Assembly: GCF_900100495.1 (NCBI RefSeq) | Contig: NZ_FNCT01000002.1 | Location: forward strand, 124,001-188,000 | DNA length: 64,000 nt | Direction of reading: 5' to 3' | From: Pseudomonas benzenivorans | GTDB taxonomy: Bacteria; Pseudomonadota; Gammaproteobacteria; Pseudomonadales; Pseudomonadaceae | Shown here: piece by piece, positions 45,576-54,155 of the stretch | How the letters are laid out: every line of letters starts with the position of its first letter | How positions within the stretch are numbered: the first letter of the stretch is position 1 | Notes under the pieces: model-generated | The model's input: only the letters and a program-made list of their open reading frames with translations | What the model was told of the DNA's origin: nothing | Database searches by the model: none | Position numbers and translations under genes: made by a program

Positions 45576-45596
45576 TGCAAATCCTTCGCGGCGCCA

Positions 45597-46241
45597 CTAC
45601 TTGCGCGAGCGGCCGACTTTAAGATTAGGAGGGTTAGCACTTAGACGGAAACGACAGACCTTGCCCTCGCGCACCATACATTCGAGGTGCTCCACATCAC
45701 CCTCGCCGAGGGCACCGATCAAGGCAAGATCGAGTTCACATACTTCGGGGTGAGACTCGGCCAGATGGTGGAACACGCAGTTATGCGCGACGATCTCTTT
45801 CTCGCCAGAGGAGCGGAAAAACACCTCCGCCTCATAGCCGGCGTGATTCATATGCTCGACGATCTGCTCCTCGCCTACCACCTGTTGCGCCATGCCCGCA
45901 GCCAACTTTCGGCCAAGACTACGCATTAACCTGACGAGGTTGTCATGGCCAATCACCTCTGCGACTTCACCGATCAAGAGGTCTGCAAGTAGCTGGTATT
46001 GCCTAGGGAACAACTCCCGTCCAGTTGCGGAAAGCAGGTACAGTTGCTCGGGACGACGGCCGGTTGGTCGGGTATCACCACGCACGATTAGGCCATCACG
46101 CTCCAGGGCACTAAGATGCTGGCGAATAGCCGTGCGGGTTACAGCCAAATGACTTGCTAGATTGTCAATGCTCATACCCGCTGGCTGATACAGCAACGCA
46201 GACAGTAGATCTTGCTGAGTACGGCCCATCCCCTGAAACAT
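45597..46241 (-). CDS. SufR-like Fe-S helix-turn-helix regulator
   Basis: The 214-aa protein starts with a winged helix (DLLSALLYQPAGMSIDNLAS then AVTRTAIRQHLSALERDGL) and has four C-terminal Cys (155, 168, 188, 196; the first pair spaced CX12C as in SufR). Such proteins bind an iron-sulfur cluster and sense redox, NO or iron state. The start at 46241 is preceded by GAGGT; the upstream in-frame start at 46271 adds 10 residues. Its neighbours (an exported protein, folE and, further on, an orphan cbb3 subunit) suggest a redox-controlled group. Confidence 0.8.
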   Translation of the reverse strand: MFQGMGRTQQDLLSALLYQPAGMSIDNLASHLAVTRTAIRQHLSALERDGLIVRGDTRPTGRRPEQLYLLSATGRELFPRQYQLLADLLIGEVAEVIGHDNLVRLMRSLGRKLAAGMAQQVVGEEQIVEHMNHAGYEAEVFFRSSGEKEIVAHNCVFHHLAESHPEVCELDLALIGALGEGDVEHLECMVREGKVCRFRLSANPPNLKVGRSRK

Positions 46242-46305
46242 TCTACGACCTCGCCATACCAAAGAATCCACAACCGGGACGCTTAGGCGCCCCGTATCGT
46301 CTGGT

Positions 46306-46947
46306 TCAAAACTTGTCCGGAAACTGCTTGACCAGGGCTGCCGTCAAAGTGTCCGCAAGAACAAGCATATGTTCACGCATAGCCTGCCAGGTTCTTGCTT
46401 CGGCGGCGTAATCCCGATTGCCCAATTGGTCGATCTGAGCGATATGGTGGCCACCGTGAGCGCTGAGCATCGCGACCAAGGTAGTTTCCGGCAAGTTGGG
46501 GTTGGCAGTGGCCAGAAATTTGGCAATAGCCTTGGCATTCGTTGTCAGCTCGTCAACCGCGGTGTTCCTGCCTTCGGCTTGCCCTGCGACAGCCGCATCG
46601 CTGTAGTGCTTCACCGCCCCCCAGTGTTCAGCTAGCAACTTGAGCAACTGGTCTGCTGCCGGCTGGCCGTATAGGGGCACAAGGCTATTGGCAATGGAAG
46701 CAGCATTGGCTACTACCTCAGCGGCAGCAGTGTCGGCTTGCTTACGCTCACCCTGCTGATTTGCGATGGCATAGCTTCTCACCCAGAAGACATGCTCTAC
46801 CCACAGATCCCTGAGCGCCAAACGTGTGTTAAGCGCGGCGGACTCGGCACCAGTAATAGCCATGGCATGCCCCTCCTCCAGCTGATGACTCCATGCGGGC
46901 TGAGAGCACAGCGTAATGAGCAGCATAAGCAGCGTCTTGATATTCAT
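46306..46947 (-). CDS. exported protein of unknown function (213 aa)
   Basis: The product has a signal peptide (MNIKTLLMLLITLCSQPAWS, cut after about 20) and a helical periplasmic domain with several His residues (EEGHAM, LWVEHVFW, LSAHGGHHIAQ). I do not recognise a family. I chose ATG 46947 because it starts the signal peptide; an in-frame ATG at 46995 adds hydrophilic residues. It is in the same direction as the SufR-like gene, 64 bp upstream. A heme- or metal-binding role would fit the His content but is only a guess. Confidence 0.7.
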   Translation of the reverse strand: MNIKTLLMLLITLCSQPAWSHQLEEGHAMAITGAESAALNTRLALRDLWVEHVFWVRSYAIANQQGERKQADTAAAEVVANAASIANSLVPLYGQPAADQLLKLLAEHWGAVKHYSDAAVAGQAEGRNTAVDELTTNAKAIAKFLATANPNLPETTLVAMLSAHGGHHIAQIDQLGNRDYAAEARTWQAMREHMLVLADTLTAALVKQFPDKF

Positions 46948-46990
46948 AGCTTGATCCTCTGTGTGTGAATTGCCTGATAAGAATATAAAC

Positions 46991-47006
46991 GACATAAAAA
47001 TATGTC
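46991..47006. promoter_or_regulatory. possible operator (palindrome) before the exported-protein gene
   Basis: GACATAAAAATATGTC is an inverted repeat (6-4-6) in AT-rich sequence 44 bp upstream of the 213-aa gene. It may bind the SufR-like or a NO-responsive regulator. Confidence 0.4.
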
Positions 47007-47435
47007 AATAAATAAAAAATGAACAATTTCCAACCCCTATAGAGCACAGTAAGAGCATGATTTATATGAACTTACCAAGTTTTTTCTGGTGCTCTGATGG
47101 CGTCTGACTAGTGTTTGCCAGGCAATCTTCGGCCTACTAGATGTAGACCTGCTGCACGGTGGCATTCACTCCACCGGATCAGGAGGGCCGTCTCAAGCTA
47201 CGCCAATAGTAAAAATCCACTTTTATATCAATAAAAATGATTTTAACTAGCATTAATATGACTTTGTCATTAGCTTGATTGGACAGCACACTAGTCATCT
47301 CCTGGCTTCGCCATGCAACGCTTAACGGAGATATCCAGCCAGAATTGAGTGCTTACCCACGCAAATAGAACGCTTGTCGATTCGAAATGCGGAGAGAGAC
47401 CAAATATACGATTCATTTTGCGTAATGGACCACTT
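47007..47435. other. AT-rich intergenic region upstream of orphan ccoN
   Basis: No gene in these 430 bp. A long inverted repeat AGAGCAC ... GTGCTCT spans about 47041-47096. I looked for an ANR/FNR box (TTGAT-N4-ATCAA) and found none intact; TTGATTGGACAGC near 47277 is only half. The region must contain the ccoN promoter. Confidence 0.4.
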
Positions 47436-48872
47436 ATGGCTAATGCTACCGCCTTGAATACCAATTCAGTCTACAACTATGACGTCGTTCGCCAATTCAC
47501 ATTGATGACCCTAGTCTGGGGCATTGTCGGGATGAGCATGGGCGTATTCATTGCCGCTCAACTGGTCTGGCCAGCGCTGAACTTCGACCTTCCCTGGACT
47601 AGCTTTGGTCGTTTGCGGCCAATTCATACCAATATTGTAATCTTCGCCTTTGGCGGCGGCGCACTGTTCGCCACTTCGCTCTATGTAGTACAGCGCACTT
47701 GTCGCGTTCGCCTGATCTCCAATCGATTAGCCAGCTTTGTATTCTGGGGTTGGCAGGCTGCCATCATAGCCATTCTGGTCAGTTATCCCTTAGGCTACAC
47801 GACATCGAAGGAATATGCTGAGATGGAGTGGCCAATTGCCTTATGGGTAACCATTGTCTGGATTGCTTACAGCTACCTATTCTTCGGCACAATTGCCCGG
47901 CGTAGCGTCAAGCACATCTATGTCGGAAACTGGTTCTATGGAGCCTTTATCATCGTCACTGCAATGGTTCACGTAGTTAATCACCTGGCGATACCGGTAT
48001 CACTGATGAAGTCCTATCCGGTTTACTCGGGCACTACTGACGCCATGATTCAATGGTGGTACGGACATAGTGTGGTGGGCTTCATTCTTTCGGTAGGTTT
48101 TCTCGGCATGATGTATTACTTTGTACCGAAACAGGCGGAGCGGCCTATCTACTCCTATCGCCTATCCATCGTGCACTTTTGGGCGATTATCGCCTTGTAT
48201 ATCTGGGCCGGCCCGCATCACTTGCACTACACCGCCCTGCCAGACTGGGCGCAGACGCTCGGCATGGTGATGTCGATCATCCTTCTGGCTCCCAGCTGGG
48301 GCGGGATGATCAACGGAATGATGACTCTATCTGGCGCTTGGCATAAGTTGCGCGACGATCCAATTCTGCGCTTTCTGGTGGTGTCCTTGGCCTTCTACGG
48401 CATGTCCACATTTGAAGGGCCAATGATGGCAATCAAGACCGTAAATTCACTGTCCCATTACACCGACTGGACTATCGGTCATGTGCATGCCGGCGCACTA
48501 GGTTGGGTGGCTATGATCAGCATCGGCACCTTGTATCACATGATTCCGAAACTCTATGGGCGCGAACAAATGCACAGTATCAGATTAATTAATGCACATT
48601 TCTGGCTGTCCACTATTGGAACTGTTCTATATATCGCGGCAATGTGGGTCAATGGCATCACACAAGGGCTGATGTGGCGCGCAGTCAATGATGACGGTAC
48701 GCTCACCTACTCTTTTGTCGAATCGTTGGAATCGAGCCATTCAGGCTATGTCGTTCGCCTGGTCGGTGGTGCGATTTTCGCCAGCGGTATGTTGCTGATG
48801 GCCTACAATACCTGGCGCACCGTCAGGGTTGGCGCAAAAGAAGTCCAGATATCAATGGTCGCGCTGTCCTAA
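47436..48872 (+). CDS. ccoN: orphan cbb3-type cytochrome c oxidase subunit I
   Basis: The 478-aa membrane protein is a complete CcoN with about 12 helices and heme/CuB His residues in [32 protein letters not shown] and [12 protein letters not shown]. CcoO and CcoP are absent; only a CcoQ-like gene follows. P. aeruginosa has similar orphan ccoN copies that swap into cbb3 oxidases and alter cyanide or low-oxygen behaviour. I chose ATG 47436, which gives the family N-terminus; an upstream in-frame start at 47349 is not typical. Confidence 0.93.
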   Translation: MANATALNTNSVYNYDVVRQFTLMTLVWGIVGMSMGVFIAAQLVWPALNFDLPWTSFGRLRPIHTNIVIFAFGGGALFATSLYVVQRTCRVRLISNRLASFVFWGWQAAIIAILVSYPLGYTTSKEYAEMEWPIALWVTIVWIAYSYLFFGTIARRSVKHIYVGNWFYGAFIIVTAMVHVVNHLAIPVSLMKSYPVYSGTTDAMIQWWYGHSVVGFILSVGFLGMMYYFVPKQAERPIYSYRLSIVHFWAIIALYIWAGPHHLHYTALPDWAQTLGMVMSIILLAPSWGGMINGMMTLSGAWHKLRDDPILRFLVVSLAFYGMSTFEGPMMAIKTVNSLSHYTDWTIGHVHAGALGWVAMISIGTLYHMIPKLYGREQMHSIRLINAHFWLSTIGTVLYIAAMWVNGITQGLMWRAVNDDGTLTYSFVESLESSHSGYVVRLVGGAIFASGMLLMAYNTWRTVRVGAKEVQISMVALS

Positions 48873-48885
48873 GCGAGGTGAACTT

Positions 48886-49116
48886 ATGAGCACATTGGTC
48901 CTTATATTGGGAATCTTGGTGTTTTGGTTGGGCATCTACTGGAGCCTGCAGGGACTCACAGAAATTGAATTGGAGCAGGTTTCTCTCCTGCCTTTTGCGG
49001 ATGATCCGAGCGTAGCAAGACGCATGAGCGAATCTACAGGACGGCACTGCGAGTCTGTGGTTATGCCTGCACTCGAACCATGCGAAGAATTCGATAGTGA
49101 CAGATTTGTTGCCTGA
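48886..49116 (+). CDS. CcoQ-like small cbb3 oxidase subunit
   Basis: The 76-aa protein has one N-terminal membrane helix (TLVLILGILVFWLGIYWS) and a tail with LLPFADDPSVARRMSESTGR, the CcoQ/FixQ pattern, followed by a longer C-terminal extension with two Cys. GAGGTG precedes the ATG. It lies 13 bp after ccoN, so the two form a small operon. Confidence 0.8.
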   Translation: MSTLVLILGILVFWLGIYWSLQGLTEIELEQVSLLPFADDPSVARRMSESTGRHCESVVMPALEPCEEFDSDRFVA

Positions 49117-49163
49117 GTGGCTCACAGCTTTTTTGTCGTATCTCCTATCCATGGATGGGTGCT

Positions 49164-49224
49164 CCCCGTGTCCGTACCGGACACACTCCGGGGCTCACTG
49201 TTTTGTTTGTGAGCTCCTCTTTTA
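49164..49224 (+). terminator. double-hairpin terminator of ccoNQ
   Basis: GTGTCCG-TAC-CGGACAC (49168-49184) and GCTCAC ... GTGAGC (49193-49214) are followed by TCCTCTTTT. They close the ccoN-ccoQ unit before the phosphoesterase gene. Confidence 0.6.
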
Positions 49225-49249
49225 ATTTATCGGAAATAGCGAAAAACTT

Positions 49250-50011
49250 ATGAAGCTGGCTATTCTATCTGATTTGCACCTGTCCGTTGCAGGGATGGAA
49301 GCGCCCAATACAAACTGCGATGTTGTGATTCTAGCCGGTGATTTAGGGCGACCACAGCAGGCTGTCAAATGGGCCAAACAGTTTTCGCAACCGGTAATTT
49401 TCATTCCTGGTAACCATGAGTTTTATGGCGCCAGCTTGACAGCCACACTGACGGACTTGAAGCAAGCTGCTCACGATAGCAATGTTCATGTACTCGAGCG
49501 AGATGAGGTCTGTATTGACGGAGTGCGCTTTCTCGGCTGTACACTTTGGACCGACTTCCGTTTATTTGCTACTGAGGATGAGAGAACCGCCGCCATTACC
49601 GAGGCGCATCGGTCGATCAGAGATTTTAGTCGAATTACGCTATCTGACGACTCTAACACCTGTTTTAGCCCTGCACACTCAAGTGAAATTTTCGATCAAT
49701 CGGTCGATTGGCTAGCAGGCAAGTTTTCCAAGAAATTTAACGGCAGCACTGTCGTAGTTACCCACCATGCGCCGTCACCGAGCAGTATTAATCCAAAGTA
49801 CACGGGTTCGCTGTTAAATGCCTGCTTTGTGTCTAACCTCGATGATCGGATCGTTCAATGGTCACCGACATTGTGGATTCACGGCCACACCCATAACAGC
49901 TGTGACTATCAAATAGGCAACACACGAATCCTGAGCAACCCTCGTGGTTATGCGCATGAGGGAATTCCGGAAAATATGGCGTTTGACCCGTTTTTAACCA
50001 TCCAGGTGTAA
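49250..50011 (+). CDS. metallophosphoesterase
   Basis: The 253-aa protein has all calcineurin-like motifs: SDLHLSV (Asp, His), ILAGDLG, FIPGNHEFYG, VTHHAPSP and IHGHTHNSC. It hydrolyses phosphoesters with two metal ions. The gene is AT-richer than the core, which may mean transfer. Start at 49250 (ATGAAGCTG). No membrane segment. The substrate cannot be named. Confidence 0.9.
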   Translation: MKLAILSDLHLSVAGMEAPNTNCDVVILAGDLGRPQQAVKWAKQFSQPVIFIPGNHEFYGASLTATLTDLKQAAHDSNVHVLERDEVCIDGVRFLGCTLWTDFRLFATEDERTAAITEAHRSIRDFSRITLSDDSNTCFSPAHSSEIFDQSVDWLAGKFSKKFNGSTVVVTHHAPSPSSINPKYTGSLLNACFVSNLDDRIVQWSPTLWIHGHTHNSCDYQIGNTRILSNPRGYAHEGIPENMAFDPFLTIQV

Positions 50012-50099
50012 GTTTTTGCGTACAGTAGGCTTACTAAAGCATAATCATTTTAGAGCCTAACATGCCAGTCCGACAGGTATTCTTCAAGGAGGTAGGTTA

Positions 50100-50435
50100 A
50101 TGGTTACCAAATTGCTTTCCCCGGATACACGCGGCCATACGCCGTTATGGATCGTTTTCTGGATTTATGGCGTGCTCGCCAGCCATGTCTATTTTGGTTC
50201 GATTCTCTATTTTTACCGTGCGCTGGGAACGTTGACATTAGGTGCGTTGCTGGCGGGCTTCGTTCTATACACCGCCTGGATCATGCGCTCAGTGTGGGTG
50301 AACGCGTTCAATGTCGGCAACGAGACGTACGGTCACCTTGCGCGCTACCTCACCGTCGCCTGGGCTCTCAATGCCGTGCTCGTATCCGGCTTCCTGTTTC
50401 TCGGGCACGTAGGAATGGTCTCGGTGCCCATCTAA
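50100..50435 (+). CDS. small membrane protein (111 aa, three helices)
   Basis: The product has three hydrophobic helices (about 17-37, 43-63 and 83-105) and a short N-terminal tail. GGAGG precedes the ATG. I do not recognise a family; genes like this sit near orphan ccoN in Pseudomonas, so it may be an oxidase-associated factor. Confidence 0.65.
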   Translation: MVTKLLSPDTRGHTPLWIVFWIYGVLASHVYFGSILYFYRALGTLTLGALLAGFVLYTAWIMRSVWVNAFNVGNETYGHLARYLTVAWALNAVLVSGFLFLGHVGMVSVPI

Positions 50436-50519
50436 TCCGGCAGTAGGCCAGCCCGCAGGCATGATGGCTTCATCCATCCACCCCGGCAGTTACTCCAAGC
50501 CGTAGTGGTCAACCTATCC

Positions 50520-50639
50520 CGGATAGTGGGTTAAGTTTTTTTTCAGCCACCGCAGACGGAAGCCCGTCATTGTATTGATGCGGCTTCATCTAGTTGTAGC
50601 GGTGCATCAGGTACCTGTTTCGCTCGAATGGTCGCTGTT
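50520..50639 (-). pseudogene. IS3 family transposase C-terminal remnant
   Basis: The reverse strand encodes PHQYNDGLPSAVAEKKLNPL, the end of an IS3-type OrfB, with an in-frame stop where YNRVRP is expected. It is a short scar, and its boundary touches MITE copy 2 at 50640. Confidence 0.7.
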
Positions 50640-50825
50640 GGCCGATTCTGTTGAATAAGTCGGTCTTGGCCGGAGCCGCCTTTCCAGAGCTCAAAAAATG
50701 CGCGATTTTGGCGTTGCTGCGTGAAAACCAAGGCAGTTCCGTCCCCCGTTCGGTTCAGATTTCAACGTAGGCAACGTTCTTTTGTGGGCAGAAATCGCAA
50801 AGGGACTTTTTCAACAGAATCGGCC
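50640..50825. mobile_element. MITE, copy 2 (186 bp)
   Basis: Ends GGCCGATTCTGTTG (50640) and inverted CAACAGAATCGGCC (50825), with the same interior as copy 1 at 35292-35477 apart from scattered substitutions. It sits inside a dispersed repeat, and it interrupts the gene at 50826-51370. Confidence 0.85.
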
Positions 50826-51370
50826 GGTTTCTGCCGGTCGCAGTTCGCCGGATCGGGCAAACGCCGGTATGGCGGATCCACTAGTGGCAGACAGTCCTGG
50901 AACTCCGCATAGACCTTGGCCATCTGCCCAGCCTCCGGCGGGACGCCGGCCAGGATGAGCAAGAGATTGCCTGCCATGCCGAGCAGCCCATTCGAGTGCT
51001 GGACCAGCGTCAGCACTAGCTCCTGGGGAAACCCCTGCCCATGCCGGTTGAAGGCATCGAACCACTTGCGCAGCATCGACCTCGATCGCGCAGTCTTGCC
51101 GGTCTTCTCGAGCATCCAATCCCAGCAAAGCAAATGCACGCTTGCGTTCGGGGTGAACTTGACCTGCTGAAGATCTACCAGGCCATCTGTACGCTCGACA
51201 ACGATGTCATCCAGCCCCATCGGCGCTACGGCCTCGTCGTCGCACTCAAACTTCACCCGGGTGTAGCGAGCCGGTGCGTCAAGCCAATCGCAAAGAACCC
51301 TGAGGCCTTGACGGTTCTGATAGATGTAACCTGCGGCGGTAATTGCGGTGTTCTTGATGTCTTCAGACAT
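50826..51370 (-). pseudogene. truncated Cap4/DUF4297-type nuclease-domain protein
   Basis: The start MSEDIKNTAITAAGYIYQNR followed by CDWLDAPARYTRVKFECDDE and LDDIVVERTDGLVDLQQVKF looks like the N-terminal Cap4-like dsDNA endonuclease domain (Glu, Asp and Gln-X-Lys motif) of CBASS or STAND defence proteins. Only about 182 residues remain; the rest is cut off by MITE copy 2 and reads into it. A once complete protein would be far larger (500+ aa). It is dead or makes a short fragment. Confidence 0.7.
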
Positions 51371-52324
51371 AGGTGGCTCACCTTCATAAAATGCCAGAAC
51401 AGCATCGGCTCACGCTGCGAACCCGGTGATGCGGCTGAAGGTAACAATATGTGGTTTATCCGTAACCGCTGGGAAGCGCTAGTCAAGGTTTACGGCTTAA
51501 CGACCAATTTCATCCTCTGAAGTCACGCGTGACTGGGCCCCTTCATAAAAGCTTTCTCATATGTTCATACGAGCACGCGATTGTAGCGGGCGAAAGCGAC
51601 CGCATCCGACTCGACACCTACAAGATTGGCGAAACTGTTTGACGGGGCATGCAGTCGCACAGCGAAACCACGTCGGACCTCCGACGTTTGATGTGAACAA
51701 TGCCTAGACGGCGAAGCCAGTTTCTTAAGCACTAGCTTAAATGCGGGCAGCGCTGTACGGCAGCTATTGGCCGATTCTGTTGAAAAAGTAGGTTCAGCGG
51801 CAGCCAGCCGGTCGGATGTGCCTGCTGTCGAAGTGGCTGCAAGCCACTTCAAGTTGCCTTTCGGCGTTTCACTGAGCTTCCTTGCTCAGGTCTGAGGGAT
51901 AAATCGAGGGTTGTCCTCCACGTGAGGGAGGACAAGAATGGACCAGCAATAGCCGCTAACCGGCCAGGAAAGGGCGCTGACCACCTTTCGTACAGGCCTG
52001 GCGCAGCAATCTAGTCTTCAATTGACTCAAAGCAAGCCTGCGATAAGAAGAGCGGTTCGCCTATGGGATGATTGTTTTTAGGCATTCCTAGCGGGCCTGC
52101 ACGTTGCTGACTACTGGACGGGCGCGGTTGAAGCCTTTGTCGCCGCCGCCCAGGCCGCAGCAGAAGTGGAAGTGGAAGTGGAAGTGGAAGTGGAAGTGGT
52201 GCAGCTTTTTCTCGAGCATGGGGTGTCCCTACCTGCCTGAGACGACTGGCCAGTGGCTTGTTGTTCGGGAATGGGGTATCAGTGAGGGCCCGACATGGCG
52301 CCGGTGACGGCTTAGGAGAGAGCT
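51371..52324. other. gene-poor region with MITE end, hairpin and hexamer repeat
   Basis: Nothing convincing is coded in these 950 bp. Seen: a lone MITE end at 51769-51790, a hairpin GTCCTCC ... GGAGGAC (51915-51938), and a hexamer repeat at about 52165-52200. A forward frame around 52085-52237 (reading HVADYWTGAVEAFVAAAQAA) has no start and looks like the tail of a lost gene. Confidence 0.5.
52161..52200 (+). repeat. GTGGAA hexamer microsatellite
   Basis: About six tandem copies of GTGGAA/GGAAGT lie here. In one frame they encode a (Glu-Val) repeat followed by VQLFLEHGVSLPA and a stop. Slippage could change copy number by whole hexamers. Confidence 0.8.
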
Positions 52325-52792
52325 ATGACTGCAACTGCCGAGATGCTATTCAACTTGCAGAAGTTTCAGATTCTGCAGCTATACACCGACCCACAGGAAC
52401 GCAGAGACGTGACAGATGCTTACGCGTTTGCCTGGTCGAGCGGGGTTTTTCCTGTTCAAGAACAAAGCGCCTCGTGGCACCAGCCCTATGAGGACTTTTT
52501 CGATGTCGGAGAGGAAATGCTGGTCGAGCTTCTGAGGTTTCTTGATGACCTCTGGATTGGGCAGAAAACCATTACTTTCTATGATCTGGAAGATCATTAC
52601 GATATTCACGGCCCATCTCATCCTGGCCCGGTGTGGGATCGAAGCCAGCTCATTGATGCCTGCCGCTACTTCAGACTGAGAGGTGCGTTTGATGACGGAT
52701 TCTGGCTCGCAATGTTCGAAGGTGCGAATTGCCCTACTGAAGCTCGATGCATCATGGAGAGTTTCGGCCCCGAGGACGTTTACTTTTTGTAG
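52325..52792 (+). CDS. hypothetical protein (155 aa)
   Basis: I recognise no family. The product is soluble, acidic and rich in aromatic residues (FFDVGEEMLVELLRFLDDLW, then DACRYFRLRGAFDDGFWLAM). GGAGAG precedes the ATG. It lies opposite an extended reading frame from the SRAP gene; codon pattern favours this strand as coding. Confidence 0.6.
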   Translation: MTATAEMLFNLQKFQILQLYTDPQERRDVTDAYAFAWSSGVFPVQEQSASWHQPYEDFFDVGEEMLVELLRFLDDLWIGQKTITFYDLEDHYDIHGPSHPGPVWDRSQLIDACRYFRLRGAFDDGFWLAMFEGANCPTEARCIMESFGPEDVYFL

Positions 52793-53629
52793 TAGCGCCG
52801 AGTCCCGTGAGCCGGCCATGACGAAAATGGGGACAGACTTATTTATCGGGACTGGCCGCTCCTGGCCGCTTCCCGCCAGTCGCAGCTGACTGGCGCATCT
52901 CGCCTCCGGTCGATCAGAGCCAGTCGGGTGATTCCTTGTAATCAAGGGGGCAATCAGCGCTGCCCCTGTGTTTTTCACGTTACCCACCGCTTTGCTGACC
53001 TGGTACCACTCGAATGCCTCGGACTGCAGACCCAGCTCCTGCACTATCTGCTCGGCACGCTGCGAAGTTGTGTTCGGGTTTATCCACTCTCGGGCCAAGT
53101 CCGCCGGTAGCACCACGGGGCGGCGATCATGGATATCCGACATGCCACCCTGGGCGTCGGCGGTGATGATCACGAACCCATCGTCTTCGCGAACCTCGCT
53201 GCCTGCGGGCGAGAGCTGGCCGATGGCGGCGAAGAACATCGGCCCGCCATCGCGTAGGTGGATGAAGTAGGGCTGTTTGTGCTTCGGGTCGCTCTCGTCT
53301 TTCACCCATTCATACCAGCCATCAGCTGCGACCAGCGCGCGGTGCGGCCATATCTGCCTGAAGAACTTGCCGCTCGCCACCGTCTCGACACGGGCGTTGA
53401 TCGGCGCCGGCATCTTCCCCTTCTTCGCCCAGTGCGGTGCCCACCCCCATCTCACTGCGGCGATAGTAAGGCCGCCTCCCTCCGCGTGCAGCAGTTGCAC
53501 GTTGGTCTGTGGTGCCACGTTGTAGCACTCGATCGGCAGGTTGTCGTAGCCGCCGATCACCTCCTGCTCGCTATTCAGCTCACGCAGGTAATCCGCCATC
53601 CCCTGATACTGCGCAAATCGTCCGCACAT
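52379..53629 (-). CDS. SOS response-associated peptidase (SRAP/YedK-like), extended frame
   Basis: The first 225 residues are a full SRAP domain: MCGRFAQ (catalytic Cys2), ECYNVAPQTN, PINARVETV (Asn, Glu) and DIHDRRPVVL (His). SRAP proteins cross-link to abasic sites in single-stranded DNA and protect them. The family normally stops at about 220-240 aa, but here the frame runs on to 416 aa, antisense to the 155-aa gene. A run of five C near 52947 is suspicious: one base fewer would stop at once after IAP. So the real end may be near 52945. SOS control through the LexA box at 53690. Confidence 0.8.
   Translation of the reverse strand: MCGRFAQYQGMADYLRELNSEQEVIGGYDNLPIECYNVAPQTNVQLLHAEGGGLTIAAVRWGWAPHWAKKGKMPAPINARVETVASGKFFRQIWPHRALVAADGWYEWVKDESDPKHKQPYFIHLRDGGPMFFAAIGQLSPAGSEVREDDGFVIITADAQGGMSDIHDRRPVVLPADLAREWINPNTTSQRAEQIVQELGLQSEAFEWYQVSKAVGNVKNTGAALIAPLITRNHPTGSDRPEARCASQLRLAGSGQERPVPINKSVPIFVMAGSRDSALLQKVNVLGAETLHDASSFSRAIRTFEHCEPESVIKRTSQSEVAAGINELASIPHRARMRWAVNIVMIFQIIESNGFLPNPEVIKKPQKLDQHFLSDIEKVLIGLVPRGALFLNRKNPARPGKRVSICHVSAFLWVGV
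52851..52920. repeat. dispersed intergenic repeat (copy near SRAP)
   Basis: ACTGGCCGCTCCTGGCCGCT and CGCCAGTCGCAGCTGACTGG with CGCCTCCGGTCGATC recall the repeats at 17132, 21751 and 26341. It lies in the antisense extension of the SRAP frame, supporting the view that this part is not coding. Confidence 0.45.
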
Positions 53630-53689
53630 GACCGTCCGCTCGTCATCGCCTTTCTCATTCTGATTGTAGGCTGGTTGGCTTGTTCTGTA

Positions 53690-53705
53690 CTGTATATAAA
53701 TACAG
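53690..53705. promoter_or_regulatory. LexA (SOS) box
   Basis: CTGTATATAAATACAG matches the LexA consensus CTGT-N8-ACAG exactly at the conserved ends. It lies 18 bp before umuD and 60 bp before the divergent SRAP gene, so it likely represses both until DNA damage. Confidence 0.9.
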
Positions 53706-53723
53706 CATTATTACGGGTGCGCC

Positions 53724-54155
53724 ATGTCCTGCACGATCCTCGGACCACTGAGCAGCAGCTCCGTGTGCCTGCCTTTGTATTCCTTCCGCGTCCCGGCTGG
53801 GTTTCCCTCGCCGGCGCAGGATCACATCGAAGCCGAGATATCCCTCGACGAGCTTCTCGACCTCCGCGCGCCGCATATGTATCTGGTGCGCATCAGCGGC
53901 GACAGCATGATCAACGCAGGGATGTTCGATGGCGACCTGGCTATCGTGAATCGGGCGATGGAGGGGCGGCCTGGCCTGATTGTCATCGCCGCGCTCAACG
54001 GCGATGCCTTGGTGAAGCGCTTGGCGAAGGAAGGCGAACAGATCATTCTGCGGGCGGAGAACCAGGCCTACGCGCCGCGCTACGTACTCGAGGGGGATGA
54101 GCTACTGATCTGGGGCGTGGTCACTCACAGCGTGCGCTGCCATGCCCCAGGCTGA
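53724..54155 (+). CDS. umuD: UmuD-like subunit of the DNA polymerase V type mutasome
   Basis: The 143-aa protein has the self-cleavage site Ala25-Gly26 (VPAGFPSP), catalytic Ser61 (SGDSM) and Lys98 (LVKRL), matching E. coli UmuD (Ser60, Lys97). RecA-stimulated cleavage makes UmuD', which with UmuC forms translesion polymerase V. It overlaps umuC by 14 bp and is under the LexA box. Confidence 0.95.
   Translation: MSCTILGPLSSSSVCLPLYSFRVPAGFPSPAQDHIEAEISLDELLDLRAPHMYLVRISGDSMINAGMFDGDLAIVNRAMEGRPGLIVIAALNGDALVKRLAKEGEQIILRAENQAYAPRYVLEGDELLIWGVVTHSVRCHAPG

Noticed and set aside
47210..47290. Possible ANR/FNR box before ccoN
   Set aside because: Only half sites (TTGATTGG; ATCAATAA) are present, with wrong spacing and orientation.
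51565..51852. 95-aa reverse frame with Ser/Ala-rich composition
   Set aside because: It crosses the solo MITE end and has no recognisable domain or ribosome-binding site.
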